Part shown: positions 1-10,244 of the stretch, piece after piece
Numbering within the stretch: the stretch's first letter is position 1
Layout of the letters: each line of letters starts with the position of its first letter
From: Sweltsa coloradensis
Taxonomy: Eukaryota; Arthropoda; Insecta; Plecoptera; Chloroperlidae
NCBI GenBank assembly: GCA_024449915.1
Contig: JAMZAV010001444.1
Location: 1-64,000 of the forward strand
DNA length: 64,000 nt
Reading direction: 5' to 3'
Made by a program: the position numbers and the translations under genes
The notes under the pieces: generated by a model
What the model was told of the DNA's origin: nothing
Databases searched by the model: none
What the model saw: the letters and a program-made list of their open reading frames with translations, nothing else

Positions 1-60
1 TGTATTTAGTTCATTATTTAGGATTTTGCTTTGGCCATCCCATTGAAAAGTTAGTATTAG

Positions 61-350
61 AGAGTTTTACTCCTCGAAACTAGATGCGAGCTCTGGCAGT
101 GGTCGTCGGTGACCCCTGCCCCTTCCCTTGACGACCTCCTCTACGACGACGACGACGACGACAACACTCGAGAACCACCCCATTCCTACCCCTTCCCGTG
201 GCTGGTTCTGACCAGCATGGGATTTTCCCCCATTTAAATACATATATCCTCTAGGCTTCAGTGGCGCATTATGACCTAACGGTTGAAGCGCCTCTAGGCT
301 TCAGTGGCGCATTATGACCTAACGGTTGAAGCGCCCTTAACCAAAATAAA
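61..350 (+). repeat. Dispersed repeat family A, copy 1
   Basis: First of about nine copies of the commonest repeat in the window. Shared landmarks in order are a segment near GGCGAGCTCTGGC, a hairpin made by CGTCGTCGG and its complement, an acidic-looking GACGACGA stretch, the phrase CCGTGGCTGGTTCTGACCAG, and a tail reading GCATTATGACCTAACGG. In this copy a 44-bp tail segment (about 249-292) is tandemly duplicated at 293-336. I see no coding frame in it. It may be a SINE or a non-autonomous element; I cannot name the family. Confidence 0.75.
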
Positions 351-363
351 CTTAAAAAATACC

Positions 364-521
364 TAACTGAATCGGATAGACGTTAAATAAATAAATACAT
401 GACTAGACATGAGCTATTATATTAAATCCATATTATTATTATTGTACATGCGTATAGGCTTGTTATGATTGACTAATAAACAATGTTAACTTATTTATTT
501 ATTGTTTATCCTATTCAGTTA
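364..521. repeat. Small inverted-repeat element
   Basis: About 33 bases at 364-398 (AACTGAATCGGATAG and onward) are inverted at 486-521 (CTATTCAGTT and the bases before it). The spacer is AT-rich and has no ORF. This is the layout of a very small MITE. The rest of 351-980 is AT-rich sequence in which I recognise nothing. Confidence 0.5.
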
Positions 522-982
522 AAAAAACTGATTTACAAAGGAGGACAACAATTTAAACATTTACTTTTTTTTCACTTTACCATCGTTACTTTTAAATCTT
601 TCCGATAAGTGCTGCCAACTAGCAGAAAAATCGAGAACTATACGTCGGTAAAAGAAGTTTCCGATTTCAGCGCCAGCGGTGCATTTGTTTTGGAACGAGG
701 TATATTTACAAGGCGCTCGCTTTTGTTTTGAATATGTCAGCTGTTTATCAGTAATTAAAATGGCGCCTAAACCATAGTTTGACAGTACTTTTTAATTAGA
801 TTACAATTTGGTGATAACAGTTGTTGTAAGTTTTGATAGTGATAGTGATTCCGGTGATAAGAGGGGGTAGTGAAATTAGCGGTTACGTGGAAGTAGGCCA
901 AGTCTGCGTACGAGAGGGCGTAACTAAGTCCGAGGCCCAGGACTTCGTCAGGTAAGGGGATGATGATGATTAACTTTGTTTG

Positions 983-1217
983 TAATCGTCCTTCGTCCTC
1001 ATCTATCACTCATAGAGAAATCACCACTCATCGTCTCGAACAGCCTAGGGAGCGAAGCTTGCCGTTATTTTAAAACGTTTGTTCCAACATTCAACTCTCC
1101 TCAGTGGAGGTAATGCATGGCACCTCCACCAAACGTGTAATAATAACGGCAAGCTTCGTTCCCTAGGCTATATAATACACGATGAGTGGTGATAGATGAG
1201 GATGAAGGACGATTACA
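983..1217. repeat. Fold-back inverted repeat, arms about 75-85 bp
   Basis: The left arm (983-1068, GTAATCGTCCTTCGTCCTC and onward) is the inverted complement of the right arm (1141-1217, ending GAAGGACGATTAC) with few mismatches. The loop is about 70 bp. The arms include the phrase GCCTAGGGAGCGAAGCTTGC. It is probably a MITE or a snap-back element, and its transcript would fold into a long hairpin. Confidence 0.7.
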
Positions 1218-1224
1218 AAAAAAC

Positions 1225-1320
1225 ATGCACTATGTGGGATTCGAACCCGCGCCCTCGTAGAGCCATACGCTTCGGACTAGCGCCCTAATCGTTTATGCTA
1301 CCGTGGCGTCAGACTTGTCA
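1225..1320 (-). repeat. tRNA-derived SINE head (family C), copy 1
   Basis: Read on the minus strand this carries a tRNA-like B box (GGGTTCGAATCCCAC) preceded by GATTAGGGCGCTAGTCCGAAG. A relative lies at 63500-63575. The anticodon arm does not close well and I find no pairing acceptor stem, so I call it a SINE head or tRNA relic, not a working tRNA gene. Confidence 0.5.
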
Positions 1321-1429
1321 AGAGGATAGGACACACACACAAAAATATCATTCAAACGGTGGTAAACTAACCTCAAATTAACTCCGGTCTGCGAATTTCC
1401 AGGAATTTAGTAAAATATAGTATAGTCTC

Positions 1430-2720
1430 TCTAGGCTACCCCTATGTAGGCATGTTTTGGGTCCGGAAGGTAGGTCCGAACATTCTTTCCTCCACAATGC
1501 TTTGCGTTCGATGGAAATGGTACTGTCAAATGTGTGGCATTGTGAAGTCATTATGAGCCAGAGCCACTAGGGTACTAGGCCTACTAGTAGGTCTTAAAGG
1601 GGTATTTAACCGCTAAACTAAAAAAAATATATTTCATTTAGGCTAACTAGTAGGCCTAATGAATTTAGCAATCAACAGAAAAATTATTGGGGCCACCATG
1701 ACCTCCCAAAAAATTGTCAAACATGACATTTTTCGAGCTAGGTCCCATCAGCAAATATCTCCCATAAGAAATAACATGGGGACGATCTTTATGCCCCGTG
1801 ACCTTGGAGGATTTTGATCCAAAAAAATATTGGCCATTATTGACGTAGGCCTACTCTACAGCCTTTTCTGTAAATTCTGTATATTTTCTTTTGTAATTTG
1901 GGCAAGTAGTTTGGTCAAAATATGCTGATTACCAAGTTGGGGTGTGATTTTAGAATGCATATTTTTGCGTGTTTGAGGGTATATTTGGCACATTTCAAGA
2001 CACGATGTTATAAAGAGGCATTTTAGATTGGTGGTACTATGCTCTAGTATCTATGTGGACCAAAAAAGAAGCAGGTTAAAGCCGATTTAAGAAATTTCCC
2101 AAAACACCAATTTTCGCTAATTTCTGGATCAAAAAACTTAAAAAATTCGTGTTAAATCACAGTTACAAGATATAATTTTTTAAACGGTCATTTTAGTGTA
2201 GTATTGTGCTATAGATCACGTGGTAAAAAATAATTTTTTGGGTTTTTAGCCCCTTTAAGTGGGTATAGGGCACAAGTGTAGGGTAGGCCTTAATCTTTTG
2301 GGTACCTAAGGTAGTAGAATAAAAAATAAAACTTTGTTTAGCATAGGCCTAGACCCCAGTCTCCTGGCCTACCCTACTTACATAGATAGAAATGCAGTAA
2401 ATGTGTAGGCCTGCACCAAATAACATGTCTGACAAAGGTAAACCTATTATTTTAATTTTCGTATTTTCTTTCTTTCTTTTTTTAACGTCTATAAGCCGAC
2501 CATAGGGCCAATAGGCCTACAGATCACTGAATCAGTCACCCACATGGCCATGGCCATGCCCCACAACCACGTACCCTACACATTTAGGCAGTGAACTGCA
2601 AATGAAATCATGTAGGGGATAGTCTGTGTCTGTAGGGTCTAGGCCTAGTGATAAAATGTAGACCTACAACCGAAAACTTTCAACGTTACATCACTATGCA
2701 TAGGCTAGCTAGCTAGTTTG
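1430..2720. other. Zone dense in the palindrome TAGGCCTA
   Basis: The octamer TAGGCCTA and one-base variants recur repeatedly in this stretch, for example near 1577, 1648, 1846, 2345, 2507 and 2640. Many lie outside the MITE at 1598-2254. There is no coding frame. The octamer also turns up elsewhere in the window (about 4000-4045, 18030, 25390, 37975). Confidence 0.55.
1594..2258 (+). mobile_element. TTAA-flanked MITE, family D, copy 1
   Basis: A 657-bp element is bounded by TTAA at 1594-1597 and 2255-2258. Its ends are inverted repeats (AGGGGTATTTAACC on the left, complement of GGTTTTTAGCCCCT on the right). Copies lie at 8814-9438 and, inverted, at 49284-49898. TTAA duplication is the mark of piggyBac-type insertion, so a non-autonomous piggyBac-like MITE is inferred. 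No transposase frame is present. Confidence 0.65.
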
Positions 2721-2729
2721 TATTGCTAT

Positions 2730-3030
2730 CTAAATGAAAATAAATAAAATAAATTCGTATTAGACTCTGCATCTGATTTTAAGTGGAAGACATAAAATTT
2801 AAAGCCGACCAAGCCAACCCTGTAGGCGCCAACACCATTGAGCATCGGCGAGCTAACCTTCTAGAGACCGTCATATTATTTAAGTAGGAAATACCGATCA
2901 ATCAAGCTGGACACGATTCCATACGCGGACAGCACCAGTTGGTTGATTCGGAACAACCTTACAATTTATTACTGCCTCGTTGTTAGGACGGCTCCAAAGT
3001 CACCGTTTACACGCAGCTATTCCTAAGCCT
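2730..3030 (-). repeat. SINE family B, copy 1 (body only)
   Basis: On the minus strand this matches the body of the complete copy at 56496-56930: the GGAGCCGTCCTAACAACG phrase, the GTGTCCAGCTTGATTG phrase, then the stretch after GGCGCCTACAGGG. The tRNA-like head is missing. It lies only about 280 bp from the tandem head array, in the opposite orientation. Confidence 0.7.
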
Positions 3031-3196
3031 ACTCCTCATGACTGTGACCTGTAGACACCCCAGTGTAACGTCTTGTAGAATGTAGCCCACCATCTACTCG
3101 GTGGTGGCGAGAGTAATTGCCGAGAGAGATCGACCTATAAAACCCCATTCAGATAAGAGCGTTTCATGTGAATTACCCCCATAAAAGCTCTCGCAG

Positions 3197-3245
3197 TCGT
3201 TGCCATGGAGATGTGACGTCACGACACACCGGTTTAACCAATCAC
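3197..3245 (+). promoter_or_regulatory. X-box / CRE / CCAAT cluster
   Basis: Three textbook motifs sit within 45 bp: GTTGCCATGGAGAT (RFX-type X-box, 3199-3212), TGACGTCA (perfect CREB/ATF site, 3214-3221) and CCAAT (NF-Y, 3238-3242). This is the order seen in RFX-CREB-NFY composite promoters. A TATA-like ATAAAAG lies just upstream at 3181. No gene start is visible beside it; the SINE-head array begins 66 bp further on. Confidence 0.5.
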
Positions 3246-3307
3246 GAGTTTTAAGGTGGGAACTTTCAACTTGCGGTTCAATTATTCAGTGGGTTAATTT
3301 CATGTTT

Positions 3308-3960
3308 GGCTCGTTGGTCTTGTGGTTAGAGGCTCTGCTTCCAATGCAGAGGGTCCAGGGTTCGAATCCCGCTTGGCTCGTTGGTCTTGTGGCTAGAGGC
3401 TCTGCTTCCAATGCAGAGGGTCCAGGGTTCGGTTCCCGCTTGGCTCGTTGGTCTTGTGGTTAGAGGCTCTGCTTCCAATGCAGAGGGTCCAGGGTTCGGT
3501 TCCCGCTTGGCTCGTTGGTCTTGTGGTTAGAGGCTCTGCTTCCAAGGCAGAGGGTCCAGGGTTCGATTCCCGCTTAACTCGTTGGTCTTGTGGCTAGAGG
3601 CTCTGCTTCCAATGCAGAGGGTCCAGGGTTCGGTTCCCGCTTGGCTCGTTGGTCTTGTGTTTAGAGGCTCTGCTTCCAATGCAGAGGGTCCAGGGTTCGA
3701 TTCCCGCTTGGCTCGTTGGTCTTGTGGTTAGAGGCTCTGCTTCCAATGCAGAAGGTCCCGGGCTCGTTGGTCTTGTGTTTAGAGGCTCTGCTTCCAATGC
3801 AGAAGGTCCCGGGCTCGGTTCCCGCTTGGCTCGTTGGTCTTGTGGCTAGAGGCTCTGCTTCCAATGCAGAAGGTCCAGGGTTCGATTCTCGCATTAGGTA
3901 GAAGTTTTTTAACTTTTGATGTGGACCCAAGTCCATCAGTTCTTGATTCAGGAATGTGGC
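3308..3960 (+). repeat. Tandem array of nine SINE heads plus body stub
   Basis: Nine units start at 3308, 3375, 3442, 3509, 3576, 3643, 3710, 3761 and 3828. The period is 67 bp except for one unit of 51 bp that has lost its end. Each full unit has an A-box-like TGGTCTTGTGGTTAGAGG, an arm TCTGC-TTCCAAT-GCAGA, and a B box (GGGTTCGATTCCCGC). Only the last unit continues into the SINE body (GGTAGAAGTTTTTTAAC and onward), as in the copy at 56496. There is no pairing acceptor stem, so these are not tRNA genes. Short frames here are repeat shadows. Confidence 0.85.
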
Positions 3961-4128
3961 AAAATAGAATTTGCAACTATTAATTGAAACGTAATAGTTT
4001 AGGCCTATGCAAATTCTATTTTCTCAATCTTCTCAAGTAGGCCTATGTAGTTACGGGGCAGTGTACGTTTCGTTTATGAGTTAAGAATGCGCAAAGGTAC
4101 ATGAGCTTGGCCCTTCTTTTAGATCTCG

Positions 4129-4250
4129 TTGCTTTTGAATGTGTGAGGTTTGACTGTATTTTTAGGTTTTTTGTATGCGTGGGATCTCATTACTTTTGAA
4201 TGTGTACGATTTGGCATAATTTTTTACAAGTTTTTTGTTTGTGTGGGATA
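4129..4250 (+). repeat. Short diverged tandem repeat
   Basis: Two to three units of about 60-65 bp share GTGGGATCTCATTACTTTTG and TTTTTTGT. The same phrase recurs at about 31505 inside repeat family E, so this is probably a fragment of that element. Between 3960 and 4560 I see no gene. Confidence 0.4.
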
Positions 4251-4557
4251 AATAATATAAAACGAATAATAAAACAATTTACTGGAGTACCGTCCAGTCA
4301 ATCAAAGATGCAACACAACAATTGAACGCCAAACTAACACTAAACGCGTCCGAATCCTTGCATTTTGGTGGGCGAGTGTACGCTTCGCTTAACGTGTTCG
4401 TATTGATGTGACATTTAGAGCATTTCCACCCCCGCCTCCCCACCCCGGCAGGCATAGCAGGACAGCCATCGCTAACATAATTATCACGGGAAGGCGGGCG
4501 AGAGCGATGCAGATGAAAATGATACAAAACAATGAGCAACTCGGTATAACTGTCGCG

Positions 4558-4580
4558 CGGGGGGGGGGGGGGGGGGGGGC
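4558..4580. repeat. Poly-G tract
   Basis: An uninterrupted G run of about 20 bases. Similar runs occur at 5366, 13926, 15717, 22919, 26752, 33767, 34885, 37375, 37741, 41142, 45127 and 54813, with poly-C at 17639, 19807, 29065 and 34273. Long open frames next to them are artefacts of low complexity. Confidence 0.9.
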
Positions 4581-4704
4581 ACACGGGGCGAAGATGTCGA
4601 CACAGACTACACATTACAGTGCAGAGAAGGTTGTTATTTATAATAGATCTTTGGTGCAGAGCTCTACCTGTTTGCTAGAACCAAGACTATGTTGTACAAC
4701 ATAC

Positions 4705-5149
4705 TAGGTTAGTTTTTTTGTCCTGCACTGCCGTCGTTGGTGTAGGGTGTAGAGCACCAACACGTTATTCTGTGTCCGTGCAACTTACACTGCGGCGTTA
4801 TTTTGTCCAGTGTAAACTACACTTTACCGCGGTGTAACTCCGAAGTGGGTGTGCAGTGTAGTGCAGTGAAAAGTTGGCGGCAACTTAAATTTAACTGTGT
4901 TTTAACGCAATGCCAACATTTCTTGAGGGCTTTATACCAGGAATAATCATGTTTTTAATTACATACATTACTTATTTCATACAAACGTAAATAGAAATCA
5001 AAATTGTAGGGCCTACAGAATTATTTAACTGATCAAATGATGCTACACCAAGCGTTATTTTCTCATCCTGTACTACACTATCGACATTTTCCGGTCTACA
5101 CCCTACACCGACACCACAGAAAAGTGCAGGACAAAAAAACGAACCTAAC
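4705..5149. mobile_element. Inverted-repeat element of about 445 bp
   Basis: The left end (GGTTAGTTTTTTTGTCCTGC, then a GGTGTAGGGTGTAGA phrase) reappears inverted at the right end (TCTACACCCTACACC, then GCAGGACAAAAAAACG). The terminal inverted repeats are about 55 bp with mismatches. The interior is AT-rich with a short TGCAGTG-type repeat near 4850, and no transposase. I infer a MITE. A SINE head begins just downstream. Confidence 0.65.
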
Positions 5150-5154
5150 TGAGT

Positions 5155-5345
5155 TAGGCTACATTGGCTCTAGCGCGTGACTCTGATTAGGGAGGTCTCG
5201 GGTTCGAATCCCGCCGTAAGCGGCAATCCTGACTGACGGTTTTTCGAGGTTTTCCTCAGTTGTTAATGCGAATGCAAGGAAAGTCTTCTTAAAACAGCCC
5301 TCGAACATCCCTTAACAATTGACCTATCCGCAACATATACCTAGT
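5155..5345 (+). repeat. tRNA-derived SINE, family F, copy 1
   Basis: A tRNA-like head (GGCTCTAGCGCGTGACTC, then B box GGGTTCGAATCCCGCC) is followed by a body with CAATCCTGACTGACGG and a CAGCCCTCGAACATCCC phrase. A second copy on the minus strand lies at 38040-38230, matching through head and body, which supports a real SINE family of about 190 bp. Confidence 0.65.
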
Positions 5346-5574
5346 TCACCTGAGGAGGAGATACATGGGGGGGGGGGGGGGGGGACTTTTTCATTTCAAT
5401 CATACAATTATTGTGGCTATTATCTCGACCTCCACAGGAAACCCGTATGATGAGTGGCACCTACACATTCTCCGACGGAATAAACATAGTAGTTCTCGGC
5501 AATGTGGTCGTTGTCATAAGCTTCTGAAAACTTCACCAATTGTTTCTGTGCTGCGTCGGTGTTGTCTTGTATGT

Positions 5575-5697
5575 CTCAGTGTCTATGCCTATGTCTATGT
5601 CTATGTCTGTGTCTGTGTCTGGTGTCTGTCTGTGTCGTGTCTCGTGTCTATGTCTATGTCTATGTCTATGTCTATGTCTATGTCTATGTTCGTGCTG
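5575..5697 (+). repeat. TGTCTA hexanucleotide repeat
   Basis: A run of TGTCTA with TGTCTG variants. It creates open frames in several phases on the plus strand, rich in Met-Ser, Cys-Leu or Val-Tyr, that I regard as spurious. Confidence 0.85.
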
Positions 5698-5759
5698 TAG
5701 GTGTGAACCTGTGTGCTATGTAGTAGTGTGTTATTGTAGTGTATTGTAGTATGATTGTG

Positions 5760-6855
5760 TGAATGACAGTTGTTTGAAATAAATTACAAACGAAAATCAA
5801 AAAACACACACACATTCGGCCTTTAGCAAAGTATTATATTTGACAACCTTGTTTATTTATTTATTGGATATTTTAATTCCAACAATAATTACAATATTAG
5901 TTTGAAGTTACAAATTATCAACACATGTGTATTTATATGGTTTTGAATACCTAATGTGAGCACGAACACATAACAAAACATTTGCCAAACTACTCAGCCG
6001 TGAGGGCCAGCGATTACTTACCTGTCAAATGTAAGCCCTTTTGATTGCGAAATGAGTAGGCTCGCTAAATGAAGGGATGTACATAATTTATAAACAGTAA
6101 ATACGTCGGATAATATCAAACATTAGCATACAAATATTTAGTATTCGTCCACACATCTACTTCAACAGCATGCGAGCCAGTGCCAAGTATCACTAGCAAC
6201 GAACAATGCTGGATTTAGAATAGGACACCACAGATCATGAAGGCGAATATTGTAGCAAACACCTTTGTTGACAATCCATAACTGAATCTTGCTAGCCTAA
6301 CTAGGGCCTACTTTACATGTTTATTATTTTTGTATTAATAATTTTTTTTTAGGAAAACATAAGTTCAAAGTGAAATGAGTAGTTTTATAATAATTTATTT
6401 AGGGCCTATTCCTGACAATTATGATAGCTTCAATGTTTTTACTGGAAGAACGACATGCATGTTAACATTGATGACATGAAACCGTAAAAGAATGATATAA
6501 ATAGCCAACCAAAAACGCTCATCCAACAACGCGACTGGAGACAGCGTTTGCGAAGCGTACAGATGAAAAAGTAGAAAGAATGAAATCAACAAGTTTCAGT
6601 TAGGCTATATTAATTTAGCATTTTATTTTGAATTACAGTTTATTCTCCATTCATCACATACACATTTTGCTTTAACCTTTCTCAACCTTAACTAATTAAT
6701 AATCAATAAACTTTGTGTATTACAAATATGGGCCCCTCAGGTTGGTTAAGTCTACGAGGATCTTTGGAAGAAATTTCGCTATGCTCAATGTTGATTTGTA
6801 CGTTTTTAGGCTTGTATGGAATGGATTAAAAGAATAATATTGCAAAAAAAAATGA
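5760..6855. other. AT-rich DNA, no gene seen
   Basis: No coding-like frame. Near 6517-6560 there is a family E terminus (CGCTCATCCAACAACGCG followed by GCGTTTGCGAAGC), so part of this stretch is a decayed transposon. Confidence 0.5.
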
Positions 6856-6856
6856 A

Positions 6857-7390
6857 AATTGCACCTGTACAAAAGTGTGTATATCTCGGTACCTGTTTTA
6901 GATACATCTTTGAGCCTTGGAAGTAATATGAATAATCCTTCTTGCTATCTGCTGGTAAAACCTTTTGCCTTAATGACTCATACTTTCGTCTGGAGCGATT
7001 TATTTATGAATAATTAGCTCGGTGCTGTACAGCGGGCTGCCTGCGCGTCACACTGCAGGCGGGTACCGTACTGTGCAGCTACCTAGCGTCGACAACTAGA
7101 ACTGCGTTGTCTATTCGAGCAGCTGTTGAGTTGAGACGCGGACAAGCAAGAGAAACTGACAAAGTTGCTTCGCGCAATTGCACCTGTACAAAAGTCTGTA
7201 TATCTCGGTTCTTGTTCAAGAAACATCTTTGAGCCTTGGCAGTAATGTAATAAACCTTCTTGCTTCCTGCTCGTTAAAACTTTTGTCTTAACGACTCATA
7301 CTTTCGTCTGGAACGATTTATTTATGAATAATTAGCGCGGTGCTGTACAGCGGGCTGCCTGCGCGTCACACTGCAGGCGTACCGTACGGT
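6857..7390 (+). repeat. Direct duplication, two copies of about 210 bp
   Basis: Copy 1 (6857-7072) and copy 2 (7176-7386) both begin AATTGCACCTGTACAAAAG and run through ATCTTTGAGCCTTGG, CGACTCATACTTTCGTCTG (or a variant) and GCGGGCTGCCTGCGCGTCAC. They are separated by about 100 bp of different sequence. A short relative of the GC-rich end lies at 54376-54425, so this is a dispersed element and not a purely local duplication. Confidence 0.75.
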
Positions 7391-7919
7391 GGCGTTCGAA
7401 CGTACTAGGCAGTAGGCACTGGTGCTTCAAGGGGATGCATTATTATACTGCATGCAAAACCCCCACCAAGATGACTCTGCTGCTACTACACCCAAAACAC
7501 ATTTGGGTGTTTGCCTCTTTTAATTACATAGAGAAGACGGCGTTTTATCACAAAACTTAATAATTACAAAAACTAGCCTATGTATTGATAAAATACAAAT
7601 ATTGTCAATAACTGGCATTGAGGGTTTAGGATCAGGGATGGATTATTTTAGGGGTTTCCCGTCCGTGCGCGTCTCGTCTCAACATAAAACTGAACACGTC
7701 GCACGATTGGCATGATATGTTTTGTTGGTAGGTACTGCTCCACTCCCAAGGCAGATCGCAGGGTATTTTGGTATAGTTCTGTTGGTCCTACTGTAATGCA
7801 GACGACTGGTCGTAGTTACTGCATCTATTTCTGCTTATTTCCCAGACAATGGATGTCAGAATGAAATATCTGTACCTTCGAATTTCAGAATATCCAAGGC
7901 AGTGTGCAAGTAACTACAG

Positions 7920-7976
7920 TCAGCCAATCACAGCCTTCATTTGGCAAAACGCAGTAAGTGCTGTTGCTAGGAAACC
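7920..7976 (+). promoter_or_regulatory. CCAAT and X-box pair
   Basis: CCAAT at 7924-7928 and GTTGCTAGGAAAC (RFX-type X-box) at 7963-7975. The spacing of about 35 bp and the motif pair recall the clusters at 3.2 and 58.1 kb, although the surrounding bases are not alike. The neighbouring 7390-7920 has no coding frame that I trust. Confidence 0.35.
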
Positions 7977-8084
7977 ATCAAGCATTATTAAATATATTTT
8001 TTTATCTTAAATTTAAATTCATTTTTTTGTTAATTTATGTTCCTTGATTTATTAAAATTGGTATCAAAACAAGAGAACGGCTAA

Positions 8085-8675
8085 TTGGATGAGCGTAGCG
8101 AGCGTAGCGAGCGAAGCGAAGATTCCATTTCACTACACTGGAGAAAAAAATCCGGAATGTTTTTTTTTTTTTTTTTTTTTCTTTCTTTCTGTCTGTCTGT
8201 TAACACGATTCCGGCTAAACCGATACTCCGATTGCGATGAAATTTTATGGAGGCCTTCGAAATCTCTGAACTAAGAACTGCCACGTTTTTGAGCGCAATC
8301 GAAAAATTATTTCTCATAAAAATCGCAATTTTACGATTTTTTTCGATTTTTAAAAAATTCTTCGACTTATAACACCTACATGCTTTATCCGATTGTAATG
8401 ATTTTTTCACAGAACCTTAATTTTAAGAATTAATATATTCGTGTAAAATTTGTGCGCAATCGAATAATTATTTCTTATGAAAATTTCAATATTACGATTT
8501 TTTCCTTTTTTAAAATTACGATTAATTTTTTTTTAAAAAGTTAATTTTTTATTTAATTTGATTTAATTTTAAAAAAATTTCAACAAAGTTCTGATTTTTT
8601 CACAGAACAACAGAAAATCAGCAAAACACATGGCAGCTCAATTCACCAATTACGCTCATCCAACAACGCGGCGGG
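8085..8675 (+). mobile_element. Family E inverted-repeat transposon, copy 1
   Basis: Bounded by GGATGAGCG at the left and its inverse CGCTCATCC at the right. The left end carries a GCGTAGCGAGC-type repeat. The interior has a poly-T run and phrases such as TTACGATTTTTTTCGA. Other copies lie at 30650-32030, 48310-48570 and 59250-59640. There is no transposase, so a non-autonomous DNA element is inferred. Confidence 0.6.
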
Positions 8676-8813
8676 ACTTAAGCGTTTTCCTAGTAATTTA
8701 GGTTAGACCCACTATAACTCAGTTCGGCCATGTTGTTAGTTACTGCATTCTACCTTGGGAGGGGAGACTGCCCGTCAACAAGATAATCTGCAATGCTTTT
8801 TTTGAGCGTGGGG

Positions 8814-9438
8814 TTAAAGGAATATATTTAATACAAACTAGTTGAGAATTTACAAAGTACCGTAACAGAAAAATCATTGGGGTCACCGTTACCCTACACA
8901 CAAAATGTCAAACTTTGTTATTTTCGAGCTAGGTCCCACGGCCAAAATCTCCCATCAGAAATAACATGGGACGATCTTTATGCCCCGTGAACTTGGGAGG
9001 ATTTTGATCCAAAAATATATTGGCTATTATTGACGTACGAGATAACATTTTCTGTAAGTCCGCTTTATTTTGTTTTATTATTTGGATAAGTAGTTCGGTC
9101 AAAATATGCTGATTACCAAGAAGGGGTGTGATTTTGGAATGCATTTTTTTTAGTGTTTTAGTGTATATTTGTGCACAGTTTCAAGATACAATGTTATATA
9201 GGACCATTTTAGATTGGTACGGTGCTCTAGTATCTTAGCAGGTCAAAATCGATTTACAAAATTTCCCAAAAACGTAAATTTTTGCAAATATCCTTTTTTG
9301 GATTAAAACTTGAAAAAATCGTGTGAACTCATGGTTAAAGGATATAATTTTTTAAACGGTCATTTTAGTGTAGTATTATGAGTATATAGTATAGATTATG
9401 TGGTCAAAATTAACTTTTCGGGGTCATAGCCGCTTTAA
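8814..9438 (+). mobile_element. TTAA-flanked MITE, family D, copy 2
   Basis: Bounded by TTAA at 8814-8817 and 9435-9438. It aligns by eye along its whole length with 1598-2254, for example through TTTTCGAGCTAGGTCCCA and CAAAATATGCTGATTACCAA, with scattered substitutions and small deletions. It carries no transposase frame. Confidence 0.65.
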
Positions 9439-9689
9439 GGGGGCGGGGGGGGGGATAGTCCTCCAGAAACGGAATAAATATAAAATATAGAATATTTCAA
9501 CAATAGTGTATTTCCAGAAGTAAAAGCCTGTCAAAAGTCGGCTTTGTTTTCAAAACTTGCTTTATCCATGCACCATTTTCGAACCTTGTCTAAACCTTTA
9601 TTTAATAACCTTTTTTATTTTTAATACTTTCACCAATCACTATACGCACGCTGATACCCTACACTAAATAAGCAAAAATAAATACATTT

Positions 9690-10050
9690 GTATTTAGAGT
9701 CTACCCTTCTGTCACACAACTGAGTTTCAGTGGGGGACATTAAATCTAAAGCAGACTTTGCCAACTCTGTAGGTGCCGATACCACCGACGAGCGAACAAT
9801 TACCAACTAGAGACCGGCATATTTCAGTACGAAACACCGATCAATCAAGCTGGACACGATTCAACCCGCGGACAGCGCCAGAATCAACAAGCTGATTCAG
9901 AACAAGAATGTATTTTGTGCGGGATCGTTGTTAGGACGGCTCCAAAGTAACCGTTTACACATTCCCAAGAACTGAAGTTAAAAAACTTCTGCCTAAAGCG
10001 GGAATCGAACCCTGGACCTTCTGCTTTGGAAGCAGAGGAACTAACTGCAA
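9690..10050 (-). repeat. SINE family B, copy 2 (near complete)
   Basis: The minus strand reads a tRNA-like head with B box GGTTCGATTCCCGC (about 9995-10040), then a body with GGAGCCGTCCTAACAACG and GTGTCCAGCTTGATTG, then the tail. It matches the copy at 56496-56930 throughout. Confidence 0.75.
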
Positions 10051-10244
10051 GATGTAGTGTAACGTTATCAAGATCAAGGTCAATGGACCGTGTTATTCTG
10101 GCAGGTCTGAGGTTCTCCGACGTGGTCGCTAGCCACGCGCCCTTATCAGTTCTCCGTCCAGTAGGTGAATACACACCGGGCCTGAGAATGATAAGGAAGC
10201 GTAGCCCGCGATGAAGACTGCTCTCTGCCGCCAGGAGCGCCGGC

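Noticed and set aside
3308..3895. Cluster of tRNA genes with anticodon-like CCA or TCC
   Set aside because: No acceptor stem pairs, the 67-bp period is shorter than a tRNA plus spacer, and the same head leads a SINE body elsewhere.
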